Part shown: positions 1 through 6,906 of the stretch, in pieces
Layout: each line of letters opens with the position of its first letter
Numbering within the stretch: the stretch's first letter is position 1
Origin: an uncultured bacterium
GTDB taxonomy: Bacteria > Actinomycetota > Coriobacteriia > Coriobacteriales > Coriobacteriaceae
DNA: 44,454 nt
Reading direction: 5' to 3'
Assembly (NCBI GenBank): GCA_905214615.1
Contig: CAJMMX010000010.1
Location: forward strand, 1-44,454
Program-made: the position numbers and the translations under genes
The notes under the pieces: generated by a model
What the model saw: the letters and a program-made list of their open reading frames with translations, nothing else
Told to the model about the DNA's origin: nothing
Databases searched by the model: none

Positions 1-59
1 CGCTGCGCACTTCGTGCGGCGAGGGCTTCTTGCGTCCTGCGGAATATTTTGGGAGGTAG
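1..59. repeat. Partial copy of a long palindromic repeat (family L)
   Basis: Read on the complementary strand, this edge segment closely matches the arm and core of the palindrome at 17718-17898. It shares CCTCCCAAA, then TTCCGCAGGACG, then a CGCCGC.CGAAG.GCGCAGCG hairpin. The other half lies outside the window, so only part of the element is seen. The segment GCGGGGTCCTG at about 74-84 also recurs at about 17816. Confidence 0.6.
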
Positions 60-142
60 CCCAAACAGCCCCGGCGGGGTCCTGTGTAGTCACCCTTTAG
101 GCGGAACTCTCCTAATGGGTTGAGCGTTCTGGATTCTTGCTT

Positions 143-172
143 GCTACCGTTTATCGCGTATAGCTACCGTTT
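143..172. promoter_or_regulatory. Direct repeat upstream of the degV promoter
   Basis: GCTACCGTTT occurs at 143-152 and again at 163-172, a 20-bp period or about two helical turns. It lies 10 bp upstream of a plausible -35 box. Spacing and position fit an operator for a dimeric regulator, but no regulator is identified. Confidence 0.35.
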
Positions 173-181
173 GCGGAATAA

Positions 182-210
182 GTAACACTCCTTAATAAAC
201 CGTGTAGAAT
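182..210 (+). promoter_or_regulatory. Candidate sigma-A-type promoter of degV
   Basis: GTAACA (182-187) and TAGAAT (205-210) are separated by 17 bp and match four and five of six consensus bases. Transcription from here would give a leader of roughly 145 nt before degV. It was predicted by eye only. Confidence 0.4.
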
Positions 211-235
211 CTCAGATAAGCACGGAGTTTTCCAG

Positions 236-309
236 GGAGACGCTGTCCTTTGTTGTGTGCAAGGGGCGGCGTCTCTTTGGCGCTTGGAGGCCGTTCTGCA
301 GCAGGACGG
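236..309 (+). other. Structured 5' leader of degV (two stem-loops)
   Basis: GAGACGC (237-243) pairs with GCGTCTC (269-275) around an internal CCTTTG/CAAGG pairing. A second hairpin is formed by CCGTTCTGC and GCAGGACGG (291-309). No known riboswitch class was recognised. It may be an attenuator or simply leader structure. Confidence 0.35.
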
Positions 310-361
310 CGGACGTGCGTCACATATTCAAAAGCCAACGTCGAGATGGGTCGTGATGATA

Positions 362-1216
362 ATGGGCAAGTACGTAATCGTGGTTGAGTCTGGTTCGGAT
401 GTGACACCGGAGCTCTGCGAACGCTATGGCATCGTGCGTGTGCCCATGCATGTCACGATTGGTGACGAGACCGTCGAGGACGGCTCGATCGATCCGCTTG
501 AGATTTATTCGCGCTGCAACGAGTTTGGCGTGATGCCCAAGACCAGTGGCTGCGCGCCTGCGGATTTTGCTCACGTGTACGACCGCATCCATGCCGAGCA
601 GCCCGACGCGACCATTTTGCATCTCGCATATTCCGAGGCCACGACCTGCTCGCATCAGTCCTCCAAGATTGCAGCTAAGGGCCGCGACTACGTCTTCTCT
701 ATGGACACGCGTTTTGTTTCGGTTGGCCAGTCGCTCGTTGCCGTCGAGACCGCCAAATACATCGAGGCTCACCCCGATGCCACCGTCGATGAGATTTTTG
801 CTTTTACGAACTCCGTCATGGACCGCGTGCTGCTGGGCTTTGTTCCTACCGACCTTGCCTTCCTTAAGGCGGGCGGTCGCTTGTCTAACGCCGCGTTCCT
901 GGGCGCTCATCTGCTCAAGATTAAGCCCTGCATTGAGGTGACGGGTGGCAAGTTCGTGGCGACCAAGAAGCTCCGCGGCTCCATGCTCAAATGCGCCCGT
1001 GCCTTTATTGACCACATGGTTGCCAAGGGCGATATTGATTACTCGCACATTGGCTTGGCGTATTCGGTGGGCCTTTCCCAGGAGCTGCGCGACGACATGG
1101 AAGTCTATGCGCACGACCTGGGCTTTGAGGACGTTACCTGGACGCAGGTTGGCGGCGTCATCTCGAGCCATTGCGGCCCGACCGCCTTCGGCGCGGTGCT
1201 CACGCTTAAGGCGTAA
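362..1216 (+). CDS. degV: DegV family fatty-acid-binding protein
   Basis: DegV proteins bind a fatty acid in a pocket between two domains; those acting as FakB subunits present fatty acids to the kinase FakA. The 284-residue protein has the usual family length. It shows the N-terminal VVESGSDVTPEL strand-loop, the PKTS segment (59-62) in place of the common PTSQPS, and the hallmark LKAGGRLS (168-175) followed by KIKPC. ATG at 362 was chosen because homologues begin just before this first beta strand; ATG at 356 is an alternative, and the more upstream in-frame codons add non-conserved sequence. No fakA is nearby, so the fatty-acid role comes from the family alone. A C-rich stem (CCCCC...GGGGG, about 1260-1280) follows the gene. 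Confidence 0.9.
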   Translation: MGKYVIVVESGSDVTPELCERYGIVRVPMHVTIGDETVEDGSIDPLEIYSRCNEFGVMPKTSGCAPADFAHVYDRIHAEQPDATILHLAYSEATTCSHQSSKIAAKGRDYVFSMDTRFVSVGQSLVAVETAKYIEAHPDATVDEIFAFTNSVMDRVLLGFVPTDLAFLKAGGRLSNAAFLGAHLLKIKPCIEVTGGKFVATKKLRGSMLKCARAFIDHMVAKGDIDYSHIGLAYSVGLSQELRDDMEVYAHDLGFEDVTWTQVGGVISSHCGPTAFGAVLTLKA

Positions 1217-1391
1217 AGGCCGCAGGCGAGCGTTCTCCAGCCTGACATCTCGACGTAGCCCCCCAGCCATGGTGATGGGGGATAGATTAAAACGTGCCGT
1301 TCTAGTCCGAGACGTTTAAACGCAAACGCATGGGCTAGAATGGCTCTGGCATTTTAATTGGTTGCATCCAAGGAGAGGCAAGGTAGCGCGA

Positions 1392-2210
1392 ATGGCAGAA
1401 ATGACGCTTGAGGGTGTGGACGCTCGTCCCGAGGACTCTGCGTATGCCCTGGGTCGCGTGCATTCGATCGAGACGATGGGAACGGTCGACGGACCCGGCA
1501 TCCGCTTTGTGGTGTTTGTTCAGGGCTGTCCCATGCGCTGCGCGTATTGCCACAATCCCGATACCTGGTCTGTTAACGGCGGCACGATGGTGACCGTCGA
1601 GCATCTCATGGACGAGTTCCAGAGCAACCATGAGTTCTACCGTAGTGGCGGCATTACCGTTTCGGGTGGCGAACCGCTCCTGCAGCCCGAGTTTTTGGCC
1701 GACCTGTTCCGTGCAATGCACAACAATCCCGATGGCCGTGTGCATACCTGCCTAGATAGCTGTGGCTATGCATTTGATCCCAAGCATCCGGAGAAGTTCG
1801 ATGCTGTTCTCAACGAGACCGATATGGTGCTGCTCGACATCAAGCATGCCGATCCGGTTGAGCATAAAAAGCTGACCGGTTGCGATCCTGCGCGCATCCT
1901 GGCGTTTGGCGATGAGCTTGCCCATCGCAAGATTAAGGTTGTTATTCGCCATGTGGTGGTGCCGGGTATCACCGACACGGCGGAGGAATGCGAGAAGCTC
2001 GGTCGCCTGATCGCTCCATGGCACAACGTGGTGGGCCTGGAAATGCTGCCGTATCACACGATGGGTGTCGTCAAGTACGAGCAACTGGGTATTCCCTATA
2101 AGCTCGAGGGCGTGCCCCAGATGGATACCGCGCGCATGCCCGAGCTGCGCAACGCCGTCATGGCCGGCATGAAAAAGCGCCGCGCCGAACTCAAAAACGC
2201 CATCGGCTAG
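1392..2210 (+). CDS. pflA: Pyruvate formate-lyase activating enzyme (radical SAM)
   Basis: This glycyl-radical-enzyme activase abstracts a hydrogen from a backbone glycine of pyruvate formate-lyase, using S-adenosylmethionine and a [4Fe-4S] cluster. The signature TMGTVDGPGIRFVVF leads into the cluster motif C-x3-C-x2-C (Cys46, Cys50, Cys53, in GCPMRCAYCHNP). It is followed by TVSGGEPLLQPEF, the SAM-contacting GGE motif. The 272-residue length fits a single-domain PflA without extra ferredoxin inserts. The start was placed at ATG 1392 with AAGG 8 nt upstream; a TTG at 1362 is also in frame. TAGAAT at 1336-1341 may be the -10 box. The cognate pflB is not in the window, so the exact lyase target is inferred. 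Confidence 0.93.
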   Translation: MAEMTLEGVDARPEDSAYALGRVHSIETMGTVDGPGIRFVVFVQGCPMRCAYCHNPDTWSVNGGTMVTVEHLMDEFQSNHEFYRSGGITVSGGEPLLQPEFLADLFRAMHNNPDGRVHTCLDSCGYAFDPKHPEKFDAVLNETDMVLLDIKHADPVEHKKLTGCDPARILAFGDELAHRKIKVVIRHVVVPGITDTAEECEKLGRLIAPWHNVVGLEMLPYHTMGVVKYEQLGIPYKLEGVPQMDTARMPELRNAVMAGMKKRRAELKNAIG

Positions 2211-2232
2211 CGATCTATTTTCGCCCCCAAGG

Positions 2233-2263
2233 GCACTCATTGGGGACAGACTTAAATGAGTGC
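2233..2263. repeat. Hairpin with a GGGACAG-type 13-nt loop
   Basis: The 9-bp arms GCACTCATT and AATGAGTGC enclose the loop GGGGACAGACTTA. The loop has the same length as, and nearly the same sequence as, the loop of the repeat family at 11355, 16063 and 23148, although the stem is unrelated. It lies 22 bp after pflA and could act in termination or mRNA stability. Confidence 0.6.
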
Positions 2264-2481
2264 GCGATGGCATTGCTGACGAGCAGGTTTTGGTGCGCAA
2301 CAAGGCAGGCTGGATTAGCGAGGATGGTTACTATTCGACATGCGATGCGGGCCTTATCGGCATCGATGGCTGTACCTATGCCATGAGCGTCATGACATCG
2401 ATGCCGTGGAGCGACCGCTCGAGCGAGGTTACGGCCGCGATTGCAAAGGCGCTGTTTGATACGCGAGCTGCACTGGCTTAG
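2260..2481 (+). pseudogene. C-terminal remnant of a beta-lactamase-like serine hydrolase
   Basis: The roughly 70-codon frame contains VRNKAGWISEDGYYSTCDAGLI followed by a hydrophobic strand (CTYAMSVMTSMPW) and a terminal helix. This layout resembles the end of class A beta-lactamase/transpeptidase-fold proteins, where a K-T-G motif (here KAG) precedes the last strands. The N-terminal domain carrying the S-x-x-K nucleophile is absent, and the frame opens inside the hairpin at 2233-2263. I read it as the surviving tail of a deleted gene. The family call rests on motif resemblance only. Confidence 0.45.
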
Positions 2482-2559
2482 CGTGTTCGTTTGGCGAGGT
2501 CAAACAAAATGCTGGTACCATACCGTGGTTGAGAATTTCGTATAGGTTTGGGGAATGGT

Positions 2560-3300
2560 ATGGCTACCATCGCGATTATCGGTGCGCTCGAAAAAGAGAT
2601 CATGCAGATTAAGGAAGAGCTGAGCGACGTTTGCGAGGCGCGGGAGGCAGGCTTGACCGTTGTGAGCGGTGAGCTCGACGGCCTGACAGTTGTCGCCACA
2701 ACGGCGGGCATGGGCACGGTGAACGCCGCCGCTGCAACACAGCACCTCATTAGCAAGTATGCTCCGCGGGCTGTTGTGTTTTCGGGCATTGCGGGTGGTT
2801 TGAACCCCAAGCTCCATATCGACGACGTGGTCATTGGCAAACGCCTGCGCTATCTGGATACCGATACCGCGCTTATTGCCGAGTCCGCACCGGGGCTCGA
2901 GGAGTTTGACTCGACGCCTGCACTGGTCGATATTGCCGCCGATGCGCTTGCTGAGCGTGGGTTTGTTGACGCTTCGACAAATGCAGTCGCTTCGAATGAG
3001 GGCACCAAGCAGTTCCTGGTCGGCACGATTGCCACGGGTAACCGCTTTGTGACGGGCGCCGCCATGCGCAACGACGCTATCGAGGCGACGCATGCCGATT
3101 GCGTCGGCATGGAGGGCGCGGCAATTGCCCATGTCGCAACCAAAAATGGTGTCGATTGCCTGGTGTTGCGCGCTATCAGTGATAATTGTGACGAGGCGTA
3201 CGATGCAATTTGCGAGCGCGAGTTCGATCTGTTCGAGTACGCACGTGTCGCAAGTGACATCACGCTCGATATCGTCCGCCGCATTGCCGCTGCGCAATAG
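2560..3300 (+). CDS. mtnN: 5'-methylthioadenosine/S-adenosylhomocysteine nucleosidase
   Basis: The enzyme hydrolyses the glycosidic bond of methylthioadenosine and S-adenosylhomocysteine, releasing adenine and feeding methionine salvage; it also clears 5'-deoxyadenosine from radical SAM reactions. IIGALEKEI begins the protein and places the catalytic glutamate at Glu13. TTAGMGTVNAAAAT (47-60), the GIAGG turn (76-80) and VGMEGAAIAHV (182-192) with ribose-binding Glu185 follow, and RAISDN carries the general acid Asp208. The length of 246 residues is slightly above the usual 230. ATG 2560 has GGGGA 5 nt upstream; a TTG at 2548 is an alternative. The gene sits 38 bp before engB on the same strand. 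Confidence 0.9.
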   Translation: MATIAIIGALEKEIMQIKEELSDVCEAREAGLTVVSGELDGLTVVATTAGMGTVNAAAATQHLISKYAPRAVVFSGIAGGLNPKLHIDDVVIGKRLRYLDTDTALIAESAPGLEEFDSTPALVDIAADALAERGFVDASTNAVASNEGTKQFLVGTIATGNRFVTGAAMRNDAIEATHADCVGMEGAAIAHVATKNGVDCLVLRAISDNCDEAYDAICEREFDLFEYARVASDITLDIVRRIAAAQ

Positions 3301-3338
3301 CGCGTCTATTTGTAAGAACCTACGACCAAGGAGTGTCC

Positions 3339-3929
3339 ATGGCCGATTCCATTAACTACCAGCTTGCCAAGTTCGTCGCCAGCTACGGCAAGGTTTCGCA
3401 GATTCCCGAGTCCACCTGCCCCGAGGTGAGCTTTGTCGGCCGCTCCAACGTGGGCAAGTCGTCGATTATGAACAAGCTCTTTGGCCGCAAGAACCTGGTC
3501 AAGGTTTCCAGCACGCCGGGCAAGACGAGCAACATCAACTTCTTTGAGGCCGACGACGTGCATTTCGTGGACCTGCCGGGTTACGGTTTCGCCCGTCGCT
3601 CCAAGGCCGAGCGCGACCGTTGGGCCGAGCTCATCGGCGACTTCTTCGACTCCGAGCGCAGCTTTAACTTGGTCGTCTCGCTGGTGGACATTCGTCACGA
3701 CCCCAGCAAGCTCGACCACGACATGATTGACTACCTACAGGGCAACGAGTTCAACTTTATCGTCTGCCTCACCAAAGCCGACAAGCTCAGCCGCACCCAG
3801 CAGGCCCGCCAGGCAGCAGCCATCAAAAAGCAGCTCAACGTCCCGGCCGAGAATGTAATCATCACGAGCTCCCAGACCGGCACCGGCATCGACGAACTCA
3901 AAAAGCGCATCGCCGAGGCCTGCCTCTAG
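3339..3929 (+). CDS. engB: Ribosome biogenesis GTPase EngB/YsxC
   Basis: This is a TrmE-Era-EngA-EngB class GTPase that assists late maturation of the 50S subunit. All G motifs are visible: G1 GRSNVGKSS (34-42), G2 in STPGKTSNINF, G3 DLPGYG (78-83), G4 TKAD (145-148) and G5 SSQTG. At 196 residues it is a typical single-domain protein. ATG 3339 is preceded by AAGGAG (3328-3333). That Shine-Dalgarno overlaps the alternative GTG at 3333, which rules the GTG out. A 181-bp palindromic element begins about 80 bp after the stop, between this gene and convergent thrB. Confidence 0.95.
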   Translation: MADSINYQLAKFVASYGKVSQIPESTCPEVSFVGRSNVGKSSIMNKLFGRKNLVKVSSTPGKTSNINFFEADDVHFVDLPGYGFARRSKAERDRWAELIGDFFDSERSFNLVVSLVDIRHDPSKLDHDMIDYLQGNEFNFIVCLTKADKLSRTQQARQAAAIKKQLNVPAENVIITSSQTGTGIDELKKRIAEACL

Positions 3930-4010
3930 TAAGGGCTCCAGCCTAGCAAGAGCCCCTACCAATAAAAGGCCATAATTTCAGCCCGGCGCCCCTTCAAAGC
4001 GTGGGTCCCT

Positions 4011-4191
4011 GTAGACATCGCTAGTCACGTTACCATAGGGCCACCCAGGGGCATCCCCTTAAAAACATTCCGCAGCACGAGGCCCGCTTATCCACGGCTC
4101 CGAAGGAGCAGGATAAGCGGGCCTCAAGTGCGAGGACGTTTTTAAGGGGATACCCTTGGGCGGCCCGAAGGGATTAACCAGCGATGTCTAC
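4011..4191. repeat. 181-bp imperfect palindrome overlapping the thrB stop codon (family L)
   Basis: The outer arms GTAGACATCGCT (4011-4022) and AGCGATGTCTAC (4180-4191) match perfectly. An intermediate arm ending CATCCCCTTAAAAAC pairs with GTTTTTAAGGGGATAC with few mismatches. The inner stem GAGGCCCGCTTATCC (4079-4093) and GGATAAGCGGGCCTC (4111-4125) is perfect and capped by GCTCC-GAA-GGAGC. The internal ATTCCGCAGCACGAG resembles elements at 1, 5085 and 17718. The thrB stop codon (4188-4190) lies inside the right arm. The element could terminate transcription from both convergent genes. Confidence 0.85.
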
Positions 4192-5069
4192 AGGTACTCG
4201 ATTTGAGCGCCCTCGGTGTCGCACGTCAGAATATGCGTCTCACACTTGGGGAACTGCTCGCGCAGCTTAACCTGCAGGAACTTTGCCACGATGGTGTCGT
4301 CGGTTACGGCCATGAGGGTCGAGCCCGAACCACTGATCCAGATGGTCTTGGCGCCGCCGTTAAGGCAGGTGTCGCGCACGGCGTTGTAGTCGGGGATGAG
4401 ACGGCGACGATAGGGTTCTTGGATGCGGTCGTCATTGGCGGCGGCAATCAGGTCAAGGTCGCCGGTCTCCAGACCGCGCGTCATGCCAGCAATGCGGCCC
4501 ATCTGCCACACGGCGGTGGAGAGCGGAATCTCCTGCGGCACGACCTTGCGCGCCTCGCTCGTATGTACCTCGTAGGGCGGAATCACGGTAATAAAACGTA
4601 AGCGATCGCTCACCTCGTAGCGCAGGCATTGGGGGAGCGAATCGGTCGGCGTAAAGGAGCAGACGGCGCCGCCAAGGATGGCGGGAGCGACGTTATCGGG
4701 ATGGCCCTCGACCTCGGTGGCGATGCGGACGAGCTCGGCGCGGTCGACGGTATGGCCCGTCAACGCGGCGGCAGCCATGATGCCGGCGACGACGCAGGTA
4801 GAGCTGGAACCCAGGCCGCGGGCGACGGGCACGTCGGTCTGAATGTCGATGGCAACGGGGAAAGCCGGCTCGCCCCACGCGGCCAGTGCATCGACAAAGC
4901 TCACGTAGACCAGGTTGTTCTCGTTTTGGAACTCTTCGGGGCATCCGGTGATGGTGAGCTTGTCGGCGCGCTCGAAGGTGAAGTGCGAGTAGAGGCTAAC
5001 GGCCATGCCGAGGGTGTCGTAGCCAATGCCCAAGTTGGCGCTTGTTGCTGGGACGGTGATCTTGATCAT
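4188..5069 (-). CDS. thrB: Homoserine kinase
   Basis: This GHMP-superfamily kinase phosphorylates L-homoserine with ATP, the step before threonine synthase. The N-terminal VPATSANLGIGYDTLG fits motif 1. PVARGLGSSST (81-91) is the glycine/serine-rich phosphate-binding motif 2, and ISGSGSTLMAV is C-terminal motif 3. The length of 293 residues is typical. The start is ATG 5069 with AGGAG 7 nt upstream. It lies 215 bp downstream of thrC on the same strand. The gap holds a terminator-like hairpin and a 120-bp palindrome, so expression may be partly uncoupled from thrC. Confidence 0.95.
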   Translation of the reverse strand: MIKITVPATSANLGIGYDTLGMAVSLYSHFTFERADKLTITGCPEEFQNENNLVYVSFVDALAAWGEPAFPVAIDIQTDVPVARGLGSSSTCVVAGIMAAAALTGHTVDRAELVRIATEVEGHPDNVAPAILGGAVCSFTPTDSLPQCLRYEVSDRLRFITVIPPYEVHTSEARKVVPQEIPLSTAVWQMGRIAGMTRGLETGDLDLIAAANDDRIQEPYRRRLIPDYNAVRDTCLNGGAKTIWISGSGSTLMAVTDDTIVAKFLQVKLREQFPKCETHILTCDTEGAQIEYL

Positions 5070-5084
5070 GGGAATCTCCTGGGC

Positions 5085-5204
5085 GGTCTGCCTGTTTAGT
5101 TCGCTGCTCGGGCAGTCCTGGCTCGCTCGGAAAGCACATTAAGTGCTTTCCGGCTCGTGCGGAATCTACGAAAAACTAATCCGCGCCGCCCGGCCAGGCA
5201 GACC
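5085..5204. repeat. 120-bp imperfect palindrome in the thrC-thrB gap (family L-like)
   Basis: The outer arms GGTCTGCCTG (5085-5094) and CAGGCAGACC (5195-5204) are perfect. The inner stem CGGAAAGCAC / GTGCTTTCCG (5128-5152) closes on ATTAA. The reverse strand reads ATTCCGCACGAGC before the inner stem, recalling the core of the larger family L elements. Its position directly ahead of thrB means that it would be folded in the thrB leader. Confidence 0.65.
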
Positions 5205-5240
5205 CGCATGTCAGCTCGTCATCATCCCGGTGGGTTTCTG

Positions 5241-5272
5241 ATAAAAGAAGGTGCGCCGGCTTTCGCCGGCGC
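5241..5272 (-). terminator. Rho-independent terminator after thrC
   Basis: On the minus strand a perfect 8-bp stem (GCGCCGGC, loop GAAA, GCCGGCGC; 5253-5272) is followed by the T-rich CTTCTTTTAT (5241-5250). It starts about 12 nt past the thrC stop codon. Confidence 0.75.
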
Positions 5273-5284
5273 TTAATAAGGGGT

Positions 5285-6802
5285 TTAGTTGGTGCTCATT
5301 CGTTTTGCTGCGGACTCGACGTAGCTGGCCATCTCATCGACGTCGCAGACGTCTTCGAAGCGGACGGGCTTGGACTCGAGCTCGGCGAGCTGGGTCGGGG
5401 CGACCGTGTTGGTGGCCTGCTCGAGCACGCGCATAGCTTCAAAATCATCATCGGGAACGTTGAGGCCCAGGGCGTCGCAGCAGGCGCGCGGGAACTTGTA
5501 GGGGCTGGCGGTCGAAAGCAGCACGCGGGCCTTGGCGCCCTCGGCGGGAGCGACCTGCTCAAAGACGTGATAGCCGCAGGCGGTGTGCGGGTCGATCACG
5601 TAGTCGTTCGCATCCCAACAGCTCTTGATGGCGGCGCGAACCTCGTTCTCGCTGGCCCAGCCGCAGCCAAAGACGCCCTGAATCTTTGCCAGCAGGTCGG
5701 CGGGAACCTCGTAGCGACCAGTCTGTGCCAGCTGCTCCATAAGGCCGGCAACGAGCTCGCAGTCGCCGTCGGACAGGAAGTACAGCATGCGCTCCAGGTT
5801 GGAGCTGATGAGGATGTCCATCGACGGCGAGATGGTCGTGAAGAACGGACGGTTGCGGTCGTAGACGCCGGTGGTCAGGAAGTCGGCAAGCACGTTGTTC
5901 TTGTCGCTCGCGACGATGAGCTTGGCGACGGGCAGACCCATGCGCTTGGCATAGTAGCCGGCCAGGATATCGCCAAAGTTGCCGGTCGGTACGCAGAACT
6001 CAACGGCGTCGCCTGCCTCGATGGCGCCGGCGCGCAGCAGCTGTGCATAGGCGGCAAAGTAGTAGACGACCTGCGGCACCAGGCGGCCGACGTTGATGGA
6101 GTTGGCGCTCGAAAGCACCGTGCCGGCGGCCTCCAGGCGCTTGGCAAGCTCTTTATCGGCAAAGATGCGCTTGACGGCACTCTGGGCGTCGTCAAAGTTG
6201 CCGCGGATGCCGCAGACGGCGACGTTATCGCCCTCCTGTGTGGACATCTGCAGGTTCTGGACGCGGCTGACCTTGCCCTCGGGATAAAAGACGGTGATGC
6301 CCGTGCCCGGGGCGTCGGCAAAGCCGGCGAGTGCGGCCTTGCCGGTGTCGCCCGACGTGGCGGTGACGATCATGATGCGCTCGGCGCCGCCGTCCTTGGC
6401 AGAGGTGCGGGCCATCAGACGGGGGAGCATCTGCAGGGCGACGTCCTTAAAGGCGCTCGTGGGGCCGCCAAAGAGCTCCATCACATAGGTTTGCGGGGCG
6501 TCGGCGCCCGGTGCGGCGTCGAGTTTGACGAGCGGCGTAACCTCTTCGCTCACGAACGTGCCGCGGTATGCCTCGTCGACACACGCCGAAATTTCTTCGG
6601 CTGTGTAATCATTCAGTAACATTCCCAACACATCTTGAGCGATTTCAAAGTACGATTTATCTGCAAGCGAGCTGATATCGACCTGCTGGGTGCCGAGCTC
6701 GTCTGAGACAAACAAACCCCCGTCGGGAGCGATGCCGGTACGGATTGCCACCTTACTTGAGCACGATAAAGTGCGTCCTCGTGTACTATGATAAGTTCCC
6801 AT
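5285..6802 (-). CDS. thrC: Threonine synthase
   Basis: This PLP enzyme converts O-phospho-L-homoserine to threonine. The 505-residue protein belongs to the long form, with an N-terminal STRG segment (MGTYHSTRG) and the PLP-lysine motif FGGPTSAFKD, where Lys119 is the predicted Schiff-base residue. Further on are TATSGDTGKAALAGF and the VPTGNFGDILAGY phosphate-binding loop. ATG 6802 was chosen because GAGGAG lies 9 nt upstream and homologues begin here; an ATG 45 nt further upstream is in frame but lacks a ribosome binding site. The gene diverges from aspartokinase across a 104-bp gap. Confidence 0.95.
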   Translation of the reverse strand: MGTYHSTRGRTLSCSSKVAIRTGIAPDGGLFVSDELGTQQVDISSLADKSYFEIAQDVLGMLLNDYTAEEISACVDEAYRGTFVSEEVTPLVKLDAAPGADAPQTYVMELFGGPTSAFKDVALQMLPRLMARTSAKDGGAERIMIVTATSGDTGKAALAGFADAPGTGITVFYPEGKVSRVQNLQMSTQEGDNVAVCGIRGNFDDAQSAVKRIFADKELAKRLEAAGTVLSSANSINVGRLVPQVVYYFAAYAQLLRAGAIEAGDAVEFCVPTGNFGDILAGYYAKRMGLPVAKLIVASDKNNVLADFLTTGVYDRNRPFFTTISPSMDILISSNLERMLYFLSDGDCELVAGLMEQLAQTGRYEVPADLLAKIQGVFGCGWASENEVRAAIKSCWDANDYVIDPHTACGYHVFEQVAPAEGAKARVLLSTASPYKFPRACCDALGLNVPDDDFEAMRVLEQATNTVAPTQLAELESKPVRFEDVCDVDEMASYVESAAKRMSTN

Positions 6803-6906
6803 ATAACACTGCTCCTCGGATGCCTTAGTCCCAATCGGTGAAACCATGGTATCAGAGCGCGCAAAATAGGTTCGCAGAGGCTTTTTAGAAAGGTAACCTC
6901 CAGCCC
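6803..6906. promoter_or_regulatory. Shared divergent control region of thrC and aspartokinase
   Basis: The 104 bp between the thrC and aspartokinase starts must hold promoters for both directions, because no other upstream space exists. The gap is too short for a T-box or lysine riboswitch on both sides, and I saw no such structure. GAGG (about 6872) and CCTC (about 6897) could form a weak hairpin just before aspartokinase. No clear -35/-10 pair was identified. Confidence 0.4.

Noticed and set aside
6803..6906. T-box or lysine riboswitch ahead of thrC or aspartokinase
   Set aside because: The gap is too short, and no specifier stem, T-box sequence or lysine-riboswitch core was found.
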